Shown: one piece after another, positions 8,972 through 18,438 of the stretch
How positions within the stretch are numbered: position 1 is the stretch's first letter
How the letters are laid out: every line of letters starts with the position of its first letter
From: Massilia sp. Leaf139
GTDB lineage: Bacteria > Pseudomonadota > Gammaproteobacteria > Burkholderiales > Burkholderiaceae_D
DNA length: 64,000 nt
Assembly (NCBI RefSeq): GCF_001424165.1
Contig: NZ_LMOJ01000024.1
Span: 243,749-307,748, forward strand
Reading direction: 5' to 3'
Program-made: the position numbers and the translations under genes
The notes under the pieces: model-generated
What the model was told of the DNA's origin: nothing
The model's database searches: none
Seen by the model: the letters and a program-made list of their open reading frames with translations, nothing else

Positions 8972-10147
8972 TTACTCCGCGCGCAGCTTCAACGACGAAG
9001 TTCGCGATCGCATCCCCAGCATTCCCAGCGCCAGCAATACCCCGCTGAACGCCAGCCCCGCCGCCACCCACTGCGGCGCCGCGTACGAAAAGCCCAGCGT
9101 CAGCGGAATCCCGCCCAGGAAGGCACCGGTCGCATTGCCGATATTGAAGCCCGATTGCCCCAGCGACGAGCCCAGCATCTCGGCCTCGCGCGAGTGTTCC
9201 ATCAGCAGCATCTGGATCGATGGCCCCATCGCCAGCGCGTTCGCACCGGTGGCAAAGGCCAGCACCAGCATTGCCGGTTGCGAGGTTGCGAACAGGCCGT
9301 TCATCAGAAGTAAGGCGGTCATCGTCATCAGCAGGATGACGATCGCGTGGATCGGCGCGAAGCGGTCGGCCAGCCGGCCGCCCAGGTTCACGCCCACCGT
9401 CATGCCGACGCCGACGACGGTCATGATCATCGGGATCTGGCCCGGTGCGAAGCGCGACAGGTCGGTCAGCAGCGGCGCGATATAGCTGAACCAGGCAAAG
9501 AAGCCGCCAGTGCCGATCGAGGTGATCGCCAGCGCCATCCACAGACGCGGCTTGCGGAAGATGGCGAGATCCTTCCGGAAGCCCGCGCTCGGACGCGCTT
9601 CGATGAAGGGCACCAGCCGCTGCAGGCTGATGGCGGTCGCCAGGCCGATGGCGGCGACGATCAGGAAAACCAGGCGCCAGCTGACGTTGTGGCCGAGCCA
9701 GGTGCCGAGCGGGACGCCGAGCACGTTGGCCAGGGTCAGGCCGGTGAACATGGTCGCCAGCGCGGCGGCCACCTTGCCCTCGTCTGCCAGGCGGCTGGCC
9801 ACGACCGCGCCGACCCCGAAGAAGGCGCCGTGCGGCAGGCCGGCCAGGAAGCGCGACACCAGCATCAGCCCGAAGTTCGGCGCCAGCGCCGACAGGGCAT
9901 TGAACACTGCGAACATCAGCATGAACCAGATGAGCACGGTGCGCGGCGGACGCCGGGCCAGCAGGCTGACCAGGGTCGGCGCACCGACCACGACGCCGAG
10001 CGCATAGGCAGTGATCAGGTAGCCGGCCTGGGGAATGGTGATGGCGAGGCCGGACGCGATGTCCGGAAGGATGCCCATCATGACGAATTCGGTCATGCCG
10101 ATGCCGAAGCCGCCAAGGGCCAGCGGGAGCAGGCTTTTCTTGATCAA
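8972..10147 (-). CDS. MFS transporter, AraJ/YdhP-like exporter
   Basis: An integral inner-membrane protein of 391 residues with twelve predicted helices. The N-terminal [20 protein letters not shown] and the loop RRPPRTVL (the family's conserved basic motif between helices 2 and 3) match the drug:H+ antiporter-1 group, which includes arabinose-efflux-like exporters. The substrate cannot be read from the sequence. It ends 16 bases from the tail of the broken slipin on the other strand. A TATAGT on the minus strand near 10213-10218 could be its -10. Confidence 0.85.
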   Translation of the reverse strand: MIKKSLLPLALGGFGIGMTEFVMMGILPDIASGLAITIPQAGYLITAYALGVVVGAPTLVSLLARRPPRTVLIWFMLMFAVFNALSALAPNFGLMLVSRFLAGLPHGAFFGVGAVVASRLADEGKVAAALATMFTGLTLANVLGVPLGTWLGHNVSWRLVFLIVAAIGLATAISLQRLVPFIEARPSAGFRKDLAIFRKPRLWMALAITSIGTGGFFAWFSYIAPLLTDLSRFAPGQIPMIMTVVGVGMTVGVNLGGRLADRFAPIHAIVILLMTMTALLLMNGLFATSQPAMLVLAFATGANALAMGPSIQMLLMEHSREAEMLGSSLGQSGFNIGNATGAFLGGIPLTLGFSYAAPQWVAAGLAFSGVLLALGMLGMRSRTSSLKLRAE

Positions 10148-10289
10148 AATAGGATGTCTTTACAGTGGTGACACTAGAGCGCGTGAAAAAGCCGGGCCGA
10201 GTGGAACCGGCCACTATAGCCCGCACGATTGAACCCGTCCGCTTTCGGCTTGTGATGTCAGGTATTCGGCACCCTGATAGCGCCGCCCT

Positions 10290-10883
10290 TCAAGCGTCGT
10301 CGCGGATCCAGCCAACGCGTCCATGACCTGCTTCGTTGAGGCGCGCGATTAGAGCCGGCGCCTCGGCTTCGGCCAGGCTGAAGGCGAACACGACCGCGTC
10401 GCCATGGCCGACCTCGAGCAGGGTTGCGCCCGCGGCTTCGAGTTCGCGCCGGATCATGCCTTCCTGCGCATACGGCGCGCTGCAGCGCAGGGTGGCCTGG
10501 CGGATGATCGCAACCTTGTCGGCATGCAGCAGGGCCTGGGCCACGCTGTCGGTATAGGCGCGTACCAGGCCGCCGGCGCCGAGCTTGACGCCGCCGAAGT
10601 AACGCACGACGGTGGCCAATACCCCTTCCAGATCCTGGTGGCGCAGCACGTCGAGCATGGGCCGCCCGGCCGTGCCGCTCGGCTCGCCGTCGTCGACCGC
10701 CGCCGACTGGCCGCCCGCCAATAGCGCCCAGCAGACGTGGGCCGCCTGCGGATGCTGGGCGCGCAGCCCCGCCACCACAGCCTGCGCACTGGCCCGATCC
10801 GTCATCGGCTGCACGCAGGCGATGAAGCGGCTCTTCTTGATCAGCAGTTCGTGGTGGACGGGGGCGAGGAGGGTCTGGGGCAT
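10290..10883 (-). CDS. yigZ: YigZ/IMPACT-family protein
   Basis: 197 residues. The N-terminal UPF0029 domain contains IKKSRFIACVQP, DDGEPSGTAGRPML and VVRYFGGVKLGAGGLVRAYTD, the hallmark segments of the YigZ/IMPACT family. A smaller C-terminal ferredoxin-like domain (DUF1949 type) follows. Bacterial members are thought to bind RNA or ribosomes, but the biochemical role is not settled. Length is normal. The gene is monocistronic; downstream lies only the MFS gene, 142 bases away, and upstream a tRNA-Lys. Confidence 0.9.
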   Translation of the reverse strand: MPQTLLAPVHHELLIKKSRFIACVQPMTDRASAQAVVAGLRAQHPQAAHVCWALLAGGQSAAVDDGEPSGTAGRPMLDVLRHQDLEGVLATVVRYFGGVKLGAGGLVRAYTDSVAQALLHADKVAIIRQATLRCSAPYAQEGMIRRELEAAGATLLEVGHGDAVVFAFSLAEAEAPALIARLNEAGHGRVGWIRDDA

Positions 10884-10905
10884 GTGGATGCGCGGGACGC
10901 GGAAA

Positions 10906-10935
10906 CAAAAACGCCAACCGTGAAGGTTGGCGTTT
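10906..10935 (-). terminator. Terminator of the first tRNA-Lys gene
   Basis: Nine-bp stem ACGCCAACC (10911-10919) with GGTTGGCGT (10925-10933). Read on the minus strand it ends in a T-run and lies 12 bases after the tRNA 3' end. Confidence 0.8.
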
Positions 10936-10947
10936 TCGCTGAATCTT

Positions 10948-11023
10948 TGGTAGGCCGTGCGGGATTCGAACCTGCGACCAACGGATTAAAAGTCCGCTGC
11001 TCTACCAGCTGAGCTAACGACCC
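10948..11023 (-). tRNA. tRNA-Lys (anticodon TTT), copy 1
   Basis: 76 nt including an encoded CCA. Read on the minus strand it starts GGGTCGTTAGCTCAGCTGG, has anticodon loop CTTTTAA between GGA and TCC, and T-arm GCAGG-TTCGAAT-CCTGC. The acceptor stem pairs over seven positions with two G-U pairs. It is identical to the copy at 19988-20063. Confidence 0.97.
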
Positions 11024-11035
11024 GAAGAAGGCAAG

Positions 11036-11064
11036 ATTATAGCCGGACTCTTGCGAATGTCCAA
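11036..11064 (-). promoter_or_regulatory. Promoter of tRNA-Lys copy 1
   Basis: On the minus strand TTGGAC (11059-11064) and TATAAT (11036-11041) are 17 bp apart, and the -10 lies 12 bases before the tRNA. The -10 region is conserved upstream of the second copy (20076-20081), where the -35 is weak. Confidence 0.75.
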
Positions 11065-11092
11065 GAACTTCCTGCGCGTTTGTGCAAGTCGC

Positions 11093-11608
11093 TTAGGTTT
11101 CGACGTTCTTGTCTTCCTTTTGCGCTTCGCGCATGGCTTCCGGCTCGAGCTTCTCGGCCTCGACGTTCATGCGCACGAACATGCCCCAGGCCGCCAGCAG
11201 GACGGCTGCCGCAAGGCCGATCGACGCCACATGCGGCAGCAATTCCGGCTTGGTGTGCACGAACTGGAATACCCCGACCAGGCATTCGACGCCGAGCGAG
11301 ACCACTACCACGATCAGGAAACGCGACAGGAAACGGCGCAGGCGGGTCGGCGAACTCACGTGTACGGCACGTTGAACCTCTTCTTCCAGCACGGTCTGCC
11401 CCAGTTCGAGGGCCGCCACGGCGATCGTCAACAGACCCACGCATTCCAGGATGAGACGGAAACGATCTTGCACGGAATGCTCGTCCGAGGGACGCAGGGC
11501 CGACCAGATCTCGATGGCGCCAAGCACGATGAGCGTGAAGCCGCACACGAAAAAGAGCAGGGCGATCAGCACGTAGCCGATGGAGCCGATTTTTTGCAGG
11601 TATTTCAC
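11093..11608 (-). CDS. Four-helix membrane protein of unknown function
   Basis: A 171-residue integral membrane protein. Four hydrophobic segments are visible: IGYVLIALLFFVCGFTLIVL, ILECVGLLTIAVAALELG, FLIVVVVSLGVECLVGVF and SIGLAAAVLLAAWGMFVRM, with a charged C-terminal tail rich in Glu and Lys. The start is a GTG at 11608 with GAGGA five bases before it; the open frame runs on antisense to vgrG but that part has no coding character. I do not recognise the family. It sits between tRNA-Lys copy 1 and the divergent vgrG, and the 234 bases between it and vgrG show no other gene. Confidence 0.7.
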   Translation of the reverse strand: MKYLQKIGSIGYVLIALLFFVCGFTLIVLGAIEIWSALRPSDEHSVQDRFRLILECVGLLTIAVAALELGQTVLEEEVQRAVHVSSPTRLRRFLSRFLIVVVVSLGVECLVGVFQFVHTKPELLPHVASIGLAAAVLLAAWGMFVRMNVEAEKLEPEAMREAQKEDKNVET

Positions 11609-11842
11609 AGAAATCCTCGGGTGGGAATATGTAGCAACTTTAGCATCGTTGCCTGACTCCTTCTGTTCGACAGCACACCGGATGACAGGCGGACGTGTTG
11701 TCAATTCGTCTCGTTCCTGAGCGCCATGACGCGGCGCAAATGTCGGGAAAGGCCGTCCTTGTATCGTGGCAACGCTTCTCCCGTAAATGCCGTCTTTACG
11801 GCTGTCTTTGTTATCGCTCATGCATGAGGAGTGCCTGAATCC

Positions 11843-14689
11843 ATGACTATTGCGCTGGTTCGACAAGTCACCGATGCGCTGGCGGAGTTTTCCAGTGCGA
11901 GCCGGCTGTACGAACTGACGATCGGCGACGGCGACACCGGCCTTGAAGCGGGAACGCTGCTGGTGGAAGCCTTCGGCGCCAGCGATGCCGTGCAGGAAGT
12001 CGGTTGGCGCGACGTGATCATGCTGTCGACGAGTGCCCACGTGGATCAAGCCGCCCTGCTGGGACAGGCCGCGCACCTGGCCATCAGCCTGGCGGACGGC
12101 ACCCGCCAGCGCTTCGGCGGCGAAATCAGCGGGGTAGCCATGCTCGGCAGCGATGGCGGCCTGGCGCGTTACCGCATCCGCATCGCGCCCTGGCTGTGGC
12201 GGCTCGGGCAGGTGCGTAACAGCCGGGTCTGGCAAGACAGGAGCGTCATCGACATCGTCGACAGCGTCCTCCAGGCCTACCAACCAGCGGCGCGCTGGCG
12301 CTGGAGCGACGACACCAGCCCTTTCATGGTGCAGGCCATACCCCGCAGCTATTGCTGTCAGTACCGCGAAACCGACCTCGCTTTCATCGAACGGCTGCTG
12401 GCTGAGGAGGGCCTGGGTTGGCGCTGGGAGCCGGATGCGACAGAAGCGAGCCTGGTGCTGTTCGCCGACAGCACCCAGCCCGATGCCGTGCCCGAGGATG
12501 CCGGCAGTGCAGCGGCCGGCGCCGTGCGCTACCACGGCGTGCGCGCGGTCGAAGCCAGCGACACCGTGCAGTCGCTGGTGGCCCGGCGCCGCCTGCAGTG
12601 CTCGCTGACGACCGTACTCAGCCACGATTACAAGGCCAAGCAGGCGGTGGCGGCGCAATCCCCGAGCCGGCTGGCACAGAACAGCAAGCTGCCCCTGCTC
12701 GAATCCTACGACGTGCCCGGCCAGTACGCCTATGCCACCCGCGAACAGGCGCGCCGTCATGCCGACCTGCTGATGGAAGCGCAGGAAGCGCGCAGCGCCC
12801 TGTGGCGCGGCCGTTCCACGCTGCGCACCCTGTGCGCCGGCACCCGCCTGCACATCGACGGCCTGCTGCTGGCACGATGCCCGGATGCGGCTTTCACCGT
12901 GCTGCGCGTGGCGAGCGTCGGCGTCAACAACATGCCGGCGCCGGCCCAGCACGCGCTTGCCGAACTGTTCGGGCCGATCCCGGAACTGCTGGAGGAAATC
13001 GCCCCGCGCGACGTACCGGAGGACTTCGCGCTGGCGATTGCCCAGGCGCGCGAGACGGGTTATGCCAACTGTTTCGATGCCATCCCGTCCGACGTGCCGT
13101 GGCGCCTGGACGCCACCCGATACATGCGTCCGACAGCGCATGGGACGCAAAGCGCCATCGTGATCGGCGCCGACGGCAGCGACCAGCCGAACGGCGCCGA
13201 CGAAATCTACTGCGACCGCCTTGGCCGCGTGCGCATCCGCTTCCACTGGCAGGAGCGCGGCGACGCCAGCTGCTGGGTGCGCGTCGCCCAGCGTTCGGCC
13301 GGCGGCGGCATGGGCTGCCAATTCCTGCCGCGCATCGGCCAGGAAATGCTGGTGCAGTTCCTCGAGAACGACATCGACCGCCCGATCATCGTCGGCGCCC
13401 TGTATAACGGCCAGGGCGAAGGCGGCATCGCACCGACGCCGGGCGGCATCCGCGTCGCCGAACCGGAGGCGTCCCCGTTCGCGCCCGCGCGCGACCACGC
13501 GCCCTCCGCCCAGGGCAACCTTGCCGGCGGCAACAGCCCCGTGTGGCACGGCGCCTCGGCCGACAGCGCCGGCCACCGCAACAGCGCCGCCCAGTGGGGC
13601 ATCCGCAGCAAGGAATTCGGCGGCGCGGGCTACAACCAGCTCTTGTTCGACGACACCGACGTCCAGGGCCGCGTCCAGCTGCGCAGCACCCATGCCGCCA
13701 GCGAACTCAACCTCGGCCATTTAATCCACGCTGCCGACAACTACCGCGGCAGCTTCCGCGGCCTGGGCGCCGAACTGCGCACGGACGCCTACGGTGCAGT
13801 GCGGGGCGGCGCGGGCTTGCTGATCACCAGCTACAAGATTGACCACAGCGCCACCCAGCGCGATCCCGCGGGCGACAACGCCGCCGGGATGTCGCTGCTC
13901 TCTGCCGCGACCAAGCTGGCCGATTCTTTCAGCAACGCCGCCGTTACGCATCAAACGGTCGGCCTGGCCACGCACCTTGGCGCCGTCAAGGCGAAGGCTA
14001 GTGCGCTGGACGACAAGGCGGCGCCATTGAAGGCATTGCTGACTGCCGTCTCCGGCATGGTCGGCACCGATTCGCTGGACGCGGCGCTGGCGGACGCGGG
14101 CGCAAAGAACACTGGCGATGGCAAGGGCAAGGCGCCCCACGCGACGGATCCGATCATCGCCATTTCTGCCGCGGCCGGCTTTGGTGCCGTGGCCGGCCAG
14201 AGCCTGCAACTGGCGAACGGCGAAAGCGTCGCGCTGATGAGTGGACAGGACACGCAGTTCGCCGGTGGTGGGCAAATGCGAATCCACAGCGGCCAAGCAA
14301 TCGGCATGCTCGGCGGCGCGGTCAAGGCAGGCGAGGGCGGACTCGGCCTGCAACTCATCGCCGCCGAGGATGCGATCGATATTCAGGCGCAGGCCGATGA
14401 ATTGAAAGTCCAGGCGCGCGACGAGCTGAATGTCATCAGCGCGAATGCGCATATCGACTGGGCGGCCGCGAAGCGGATCAGCTTATCGACGGCGGGTGGG
14501 GCGAATATCACGATCGAAGGCGGGAATATTACGGTGCAGTGTCCGGGGAAGATCAAGGTGCGGGCGGGGAAGAAGAGTTTTATGGGGCCGGATAAATTGT
14601 CTTACCCATTGCCAGTCATGCCGACAAGTATTTGCGTCGAATGTTTAATTAAGGCGCGTAACATGGCGTCGCCATTTATTCTAAGATGA
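11843..14689 (+). CDS. vgrG: Type VI secretion tip protein VgrG
   Basis: A 948-residue VgrG that would form the trimeric spike of the T6SS. The gp27-like N-terminal region (to about 400) includes YCCQYRETDLAFIERLLAEE. The gp5-like OB region follows near 451-525 (DRLGRVRIRFHW, WVRVAQRSAGGG, PIIVGALYNG). A DUF2345 domain lies near 760-905, with repeats that extend the needle. The last 35 residues (CVECLIKARNMASPF) form a short tail that may be where cargo docks; that is inference. ATG 11843 is used; GAGGAG lies 11 bases upstream. Base composition falls sharply in the final 100 bases. The gene overlaps the DUF4123 gene by ATGA. Confidence 0.95.
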   Translation: MTIALVRQVTDALAEFSSASRLYELTIGDGDTGLEAGTLLVEAFGASDAVQEVGWRDVIMLSTSAHVDQAALLGQAAHLAISLADGTRQRFGGEISGVAMLGSDGGLARYRIRIAPWLWRLGQVRNSRVWQDRSVIDIVDSVLQAYQPAARWRWSDDTSPFMVQAIPRSYCCQYRETDLAFIERLLAEEGLGWRWEPDATEASLVLFADSTQPDAVPEDAGSAAAGAVRYHGVRAVEASDTVQSLVARRRLQCSLTTVLSHDYKAKQAVAAQSPSRLAQNSKLPLLESYDVPGQYAYATREQARRHADLLMEAQEARSALWRGRSTLRTLCAGTRLHIDGLLLARCPDAAFTVLRVASVGVNNMPAPAQHALAELFGPIPELLEEIAPRDVPEDFALAIAQARETGYANCFDAIPSDVPWRLDATRYMRPTAHGTQSAIVIGADGSDQPNGADEIYCDRLGRVRIRFHWQERGDASCWVRVAQRSAGGGMGCQFLPRIGQEMLVQFLENDIDRPIIVGALYNGQGEGGIAPTPGGIRVAEPEASPFAPARDHAPSAQGNLAGGNSPVWHGASADSAGHRNSAAQWGIRSKEFGGAGYNQLLFDDTDVQGRVQLRSTHAASELNLGHLIHAADNYRGSFRGLGAELRTDAYGAVRGGAGLLITSYKIDHSATQRDPAGDNAAGMSLLSAATKLADSFSNAAVTHQTVGLATHLGAVKAKASALDDKAAPLKALLTAVSGMVGTDSLDAALADAGAKNTGDGKGKAPHATDPIIAISAAAGFGAVAGQSLQLANGESVALMSGQDTQFAGGGQMRIHSGQAIGMLGGAVKAGEGGLGLQLIAAEDAIDIQAQADELKVQARDELNVISANAHIDWAAAKRISLSTAGGANITIEGGNITVQCPGKIKVRAGKKSFMGPDKLSYPLPVMPTSICVECLIKARNMASPFILR

Positions 14690-15558
14690 ATATGCTATCG
14701 AATTCCGAATTCAAGGTATTTGCGACGAACTATATAACTACTAATCCAAAACTAAATCTGTATATCGTCGCCGACCATACAGGAATGCCTGGGCTACATC
14801 GTGAGCTCGTGGCAAGCCCCGCAAAATGGGCTAGCCTTTTTGCGGATTCGAGGGAGGAAAATGAGCTTTCTGTTGCACCGTTTTTGATTCTGCTCGGCAG
14901 TTATTCATCTTTAAAGGTAAGCAGCAGATTATTAAGATGGATTACAGATAATGGTGTGCCTACATCCAGTCTTATTCTCTTAGCGTCGTCTCAGTCGCTT
15001 GATACCGTTCAAGAACGATTAAGCAAGCGCCTTGACATGAAAATTTCTCAAAATATGGACGCAATGCTTCGATTTTTTGATCCTCGTGTCTTAGAGCAAT
15101 TGAAAAAAATTTTATCTCTCGATCAAGCCAAAAATTTCTTTAGCGCGGCAAGTACATGGTGGTTTGTCGATCGATTGGGAAAATTAGTTGAGGTCAGCAG
15201 TGAATTTAAAGAAGTTGATGACCCATGTGGCCAGTTGTGTCTCAGTGAAAAGCAAGAAGCAACCTTGGTCGAAGCGTTAGAACCAGACCGCGTCATTCAC
15301 TTACTTTTAGAAGCGGTGCCTCACCTCAAGAAAAACTTGCCGCACGACAGATATGGATTTGCAGCGGATAAAATCCGTCTTGCAAATACTTTCGGCATCA
15401 TGTCCACTATCGATCTCAGCCTCTACTGTATAGTTTCCCTTTTATGCGGGGATTCTTTTGAAAAGGAACGTTACTGGAGTGAGGGATTAGATCAGGTTCA
15501 ATCTGGAGAAGCAAAATTTACGCAAATCGTAGAAAATTATTTAGGTGTGGAAATATGA
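14686..15558 (+). CDS. DUF4123 T6SS effector-loading adaptor
   Basis: 290 residues. The N-terminal half matches the DUF4123 pattern: LYIVADHTGMPGLHRE (24-40), a central SVAPFLILLG, LLRWITDNGVPTSSLILLAS, and RFFDPRVL (129-136) before an SAASTWWF segment. DUF4123 proteins (Tap/TEC chaperones) bind a specific effector and load it on the VgrG encoded beside them. The C-terminal half is variable in the family and is thought to recognise the effector. It overlaps both vgrG and the next gene by ATGA, so it is translationally coupled. AT-rich codons differ from vgrG. The partner is most likely the Tle1-like protein two genes on. Confidence 0.85.
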   Translation: MNMLSNSEFKVFATNYITTNPKLNLYIVADHTGMPGLHRELVASPAKWASLFADSREENELSVAPFLILLGSYSSLKVSSRLLRWITDNGVPTSSLILLASSQSLDTVQERLSKRLDMKISQNMDAMLRFFDPRVLEQLKKILSLDQAKNFFSAASTWWFVDRLGKLVEVSSEFKEVDDPCGQLCLSEKQEATLVEALEPDRVIHLLLEAVPHLKKNLPHDRYGFAADKIRLANTFGIMSTIDLSLYCIVSLLCGDSFEKERYWSEGLDQVQSGEAKFTQIVENYLGVEI

Positions 15559-16148
15559 ATCATAAGTCTTTGAGTCGAAAAATTCTGCGTCACCAAATCA
15601 TAAATAGAATTTCTCTTTTTGGAATGGTCTTCTTTACCGCTGCCGGATATGCTCTTGAAAATAATGTTGACATAAATGACATCCTGAAAATAGATAATAG
15701 CAACGCCATAGATATAGTTGGGTTTAATTATACGGATCAGATAATAGATAGCTTTAGCATCAACGGTCAAGGTGGCGGAAATATATTCCTGAGTAATAGA
15801 ACTAGTGGCGGAGGGAAATCAGCCTGCTGCTTGGTATTGTCGGGTGCAAAGAAAGAAAGCTTAAGGATTCATGTTCGATGGCAGTCAGGAGGGTGCTTAT
15901 ACATCACAAAATCTCGCATATCCGGGGAGGTTTTCAAAAACATATTCGCTTATTATAAAGAAGCATATGTGGACGTGCTTCATCCAAAGAACCACTCCCC
16001 TGAACATTTGGAAGTACATTTTTATCCTGATGGGTCGGTGCGCGCAGAATTAACAAATGAATTGTCACTGCCGCGAATTGCATTAAATGGCAAGCGTAAT
16101 CAGAAAACTAACTTACCCAGGTGTCGAGATGACAAAAAACCAGAATAG
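15555..16148 (+). CDS. DUF3304 protein, candidate T6SS immunity or accessory factor
   Basis: 197 residues with an N-terminal hydrophobic signal or anchor (ISLFGMVFFTAAGYA). The mature part has the DUF3304 pattern: NYTDQIIDSFSINGQGGGN, SGGGKSACCLVL, VRWQSGGCLY and LEVHFYPDGSVRAEL. DUF3304 genes are often found beside T6SS phospholipase effectors, and the periplasmic location suits protection against an enzyme that attacks membrane lipids. Immunity is inferred, not shown. It overlaps the DUF4123 gene by four bases and the effector gene by 20 bases. Paired cysteines (CC, C) may form disulfides. Confidence 0.72.
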   Translation: MNHKSLSRKILRHQIINRISLFGMVFFTAAGYALENNVDINDILKIDNSNAIDIVGFNYTDQIIDSFSINGQGGGNIFLSNRTSGGGKSACCLVLSGAKKESLRIHVRWQSGGCLYITKSRISGEVFKNIFAYYKEAYVDVLHPKNHSPEHLEVHFYPDGSVRAELTNELSLPRIALNGKRNQKTNLPRCRDDKKPE

Positions 16149-18150
16149 CGGTCGAGTTGGAGACAGTAAAGCATTACCGCTACAGCCGAATGAAAAAGCC
16201 TTGCGTACAGCATCAGAACAAGCAGCACATATAGATACTATTCCGGCTGAGCCGATTGTGAAAATTAGGCCTCTTGAAAGTGTGTCGGCCGCTGTGACAG
16301 TGAAGAGTTCGCCTGACAATAGAGCTACGTGTAAGCAATGCCTTTGGTTCTCATTTTTCTTTGATGGGACAGGTAATAATTTATTTGCTGACAAAAATGT
16401 CCCGAAACATAGTAATGTTGCAAAACTGTATCGTGTGCACTCGGCAAATGACCCTGTTAATGGGATTTATGCCATGTATTTGCAAGGAGTCGGAACCTAC
16501 TTCCGAGAAATAGGTGATGACGGTGGTAGTGCATTAGGTTTGGGAACAGGCTCGATGGGTCAAGAACGGTTAGACTACGCTTTAAAGCAGTTCGATAGCT
16601 ATTTGCTACCCCATCTTAACCGTGCCCAAGCATCAAGTTCAGCCTCGATAGTTGAAATTAATATTGCTGTTTTCGGCTTTAGTCGCGGTGCTGCACTAGC
16701 ACGTGCATTTCTTAGCATGCTGCTTGAGGAACGATGCAAAAAGGAAAAAGGAAAATGGGTATCGAAGCAAGGTCAATGGCCCATTAGACTTAGATTTGCG
16801 GGTCTGTTCGATACGGTAGCATCAGTTGGATTGCCGATGAGTTCAAACACGACAAGCAAGGTTGGCGTCGCTATGTCGAGTGTTGAATATATGATGGAAG
16901 ATCGGTTGGAAAATTATCGCAAAACGCGACCGGAAGCATTGGCGTTCTCAGAGGATGCCGCGCCCGGAGCAGACCCTGCGCCCGGTAAATATGACGGGCA
17001 CGCTGGTTGGGGTGGGAAAATGGAGATTGACTATGCTGTAGAAGAGGTGAGGGACTTCATCGCTGCGCATGAAATCCGAAATTCATTCCCAGTGGACAGT
17101 ATCAGTATCTTCCAGTCGAAAAAAATTACAAAACCTAGGCATTTTTATGAGACTGTCTATCCAGGTGTTCATTCCGACGTGGGAGGTAGTTATGCTCCAG
17201 GAGAGGGTGCAAGAAGCGAATTGCGGACTGAAGGACTGGGACTGATTCCTTTAACGCAAATGTATAGGCACGCGGTAAGTTGTGGGGTGCCACTTCTGCC
17301 TGCCATATCCTGGGGAGTTGAGAACAAGGAAGATTTTGAGATTAGTAAGGATTTAATCGCTTGCTTTAACCACTATCTGAAGAAAGTAGGATCCGTCGCC
17401 ACAATTGGAACAACAATGAATAGACACATGGCACTGTACTATGCCTGGCGATTCCGTTCCATAAGACTTAAGCTCGCTGGAAATACGGAAGAAGCTACCC
17501 GCATCTCTAAGCATCGGAATATTTTTGCCCACGACGAAAAGCGAATCGATGACGAAATTTGGCGGTTGGAAAAAGAAGAAGCTCGTGCTGCTAAAGAACT
17601 TGACTCCCTCATATCGCGTCGTTCGTCAGCAACGATGAATGCACGAAGCGGAGGTTCAATAGCTCCGCAGTCAGGAGTGTCTAATGAGGATATTCAGGCT
17701 GCACGTGAAAGAAAGCTGAGTGTCCATCACGATCTACTGAGCGCAAAGGCTCGGAAGCTCGCGCAGCCAAAAATGGATCAGTTGCAAAATATGCTGTCTA
17801 TATATGATGCGCAACTTATTAATGATGTGATGGCAATACGTAGAGCGCGAACAAAAAAGCATATTTTCGGAGACGAGGTTGAACATAAAAACTTTAAGAA
17901 TCTTCGTCCTCATTACAAAAGTCTGATCGAAGCTTACGAAAATGAATTCGAAAGAAACAAGGGGATAACTGATCCGAATATAATTAGCTTTTTTGATAAT
18001 TATGTTCACGACTCTTTGGCAGGCTTTGCAGGGGATGCAACGCTGCCATCGGATCCTCGGGTCGTTTATCTGGGTGGCGACAATAAATATGAATATGCTT
18101 TCCATCCAGGGAACTTTGAGTCCCACGAAAAGGCCAAAGGCACATGTTAA
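16129..18150 (+). CDS. Tle1-like T6SS phospholipase effector (DUF2235)
   Basis: A 673-residue effector predicted to hydrolyse membrane phospholipids in target cells. The DUF2235 alpha/beta-hydrolase domain starts at FFFDGTGNN (about residue 72). The nucleophile elbow GFSRG is at 183-187 (Ser185). GLFDTVASVG holds a conserved Asp (228), and YPGVHSDVGGSY gives the likely catalytic His (348). The last 250 residues are charged and helical (KRIDDEIWRLEKEEARAAKE) and could contact the adaptor or VgrG. No signal peptide, as expected for T6SS cargo. Start 16129 follows AGGTGT; an ATG at 16087 in the same frame would add 14 residues. Codon use is AT-rich. No intact gene follows it. Confidence 0.88.
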   Translation: MTKNQNSGRVGDSKALPLQPNEKALRTASEQAAHIDTIPAEPIVKIRPLESVSAAVTVKSSPDNRATCKQCLWFSFFFDGTGNNLFADKNVPKHSNVAKLYRVHSANDPVNGIYAMYLQGVGTYFREIGDDGGSALGLGTGSMGQERLDYALKQFDSYLLPHLNRAQASSSASIVEINIAVFGFSRGAALARAFLSMLLEERCKKEKGKWVSKQGQWPIRLRFAGLFDTVASVGLPMSSNTTSKVGVAMSSVEYMMEDRLENYRKTRPEALAFSEDAAPGADPAPGKYDGHAGWGGKMEIDYAVEEVRDFIAAHEIRNSFPVDSISIFQSKKITKPRHFYETVYPGVHSDVGGSYAPGEGARSELRTEGLGLIPLTQMYRHAVSCGVPLLPAISWGVENKEDFEISKDLIACFNHYLKKVGSVATIGTTMNRHMALYYAWRFRSIRLKLAGNTEEATRISKHRNIFAHDEKRIDDEIWRLEKEEARAAKELDSLISRRSSATMNARSGGSIAPQSGVSNEDIQAARERKLSVHHDLLSAKARKLAQPKMDQLQNMLSIYDAQLINDVMAIRRARTKKHIFGDEVEHKNFKNLRPHYKSLIEAYENEFERNKGITDPNIISFFDNYVHDSLAGFAGDATLPSDPRVVYLGGDNKYEYAFHPGNFESHEKAKGTC

Positions 18151-18252
18151 GTGGAAATTGCTGAGTAGGCGCTGTAGCGCTTCAATTTCTAGTCCTTGCT
18201 GCCAGGAGTTGGCAGAGGAGATGCGTTGCTGAGTTCGGCGAAAGATAGGTAG

Positions 18253-18438
18253 TTTAGGGCCCCGATCGTATTTGTAGGGAATACAAATCACGATAATACG
18301 AAGGGCTGTTCTAAGTTATCGAAGGAAAAACTTGCGGTCAATACCTTTTATGAATTAATTTATAAGCTGACTGAGTACGACGATGGCGAAATTCCTGCTG
18401 CCACTTTTGCTTATTTTGTCAGGATGCCAATCGAATGA
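18253..18438 (+). other. Open, coding-like fragment without a start codon
   Basis: Sixty codons are open with no usable start, reading as ...KLSKEKLAVNTFYELIYK and LTEYDDGEIPAATFAYF before TGA. The amino-acid mix looks like a folded protein rather than noise. It may be the remnant of a gene lost after the effector. The lipoprotein-like frame starts inside it. From 18151 to 18252 nothing else was seen. Confidence 0.3.

Noticed and set aside
8957..9485. Extension of the slipin frame for 177 codons past its domain
   Set aside because: It is antisense to the MFS gene and lacks slipin features; taken as read-through after a lost stop.
11609..13720. Long minus-strand open frame upstream of the four-helix protein, antisense to vgrG
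   Set aside because: Composition is that of an antisense shadow; only the part after GTG 11608 has membrane-protein character and a ribosome-binding site.
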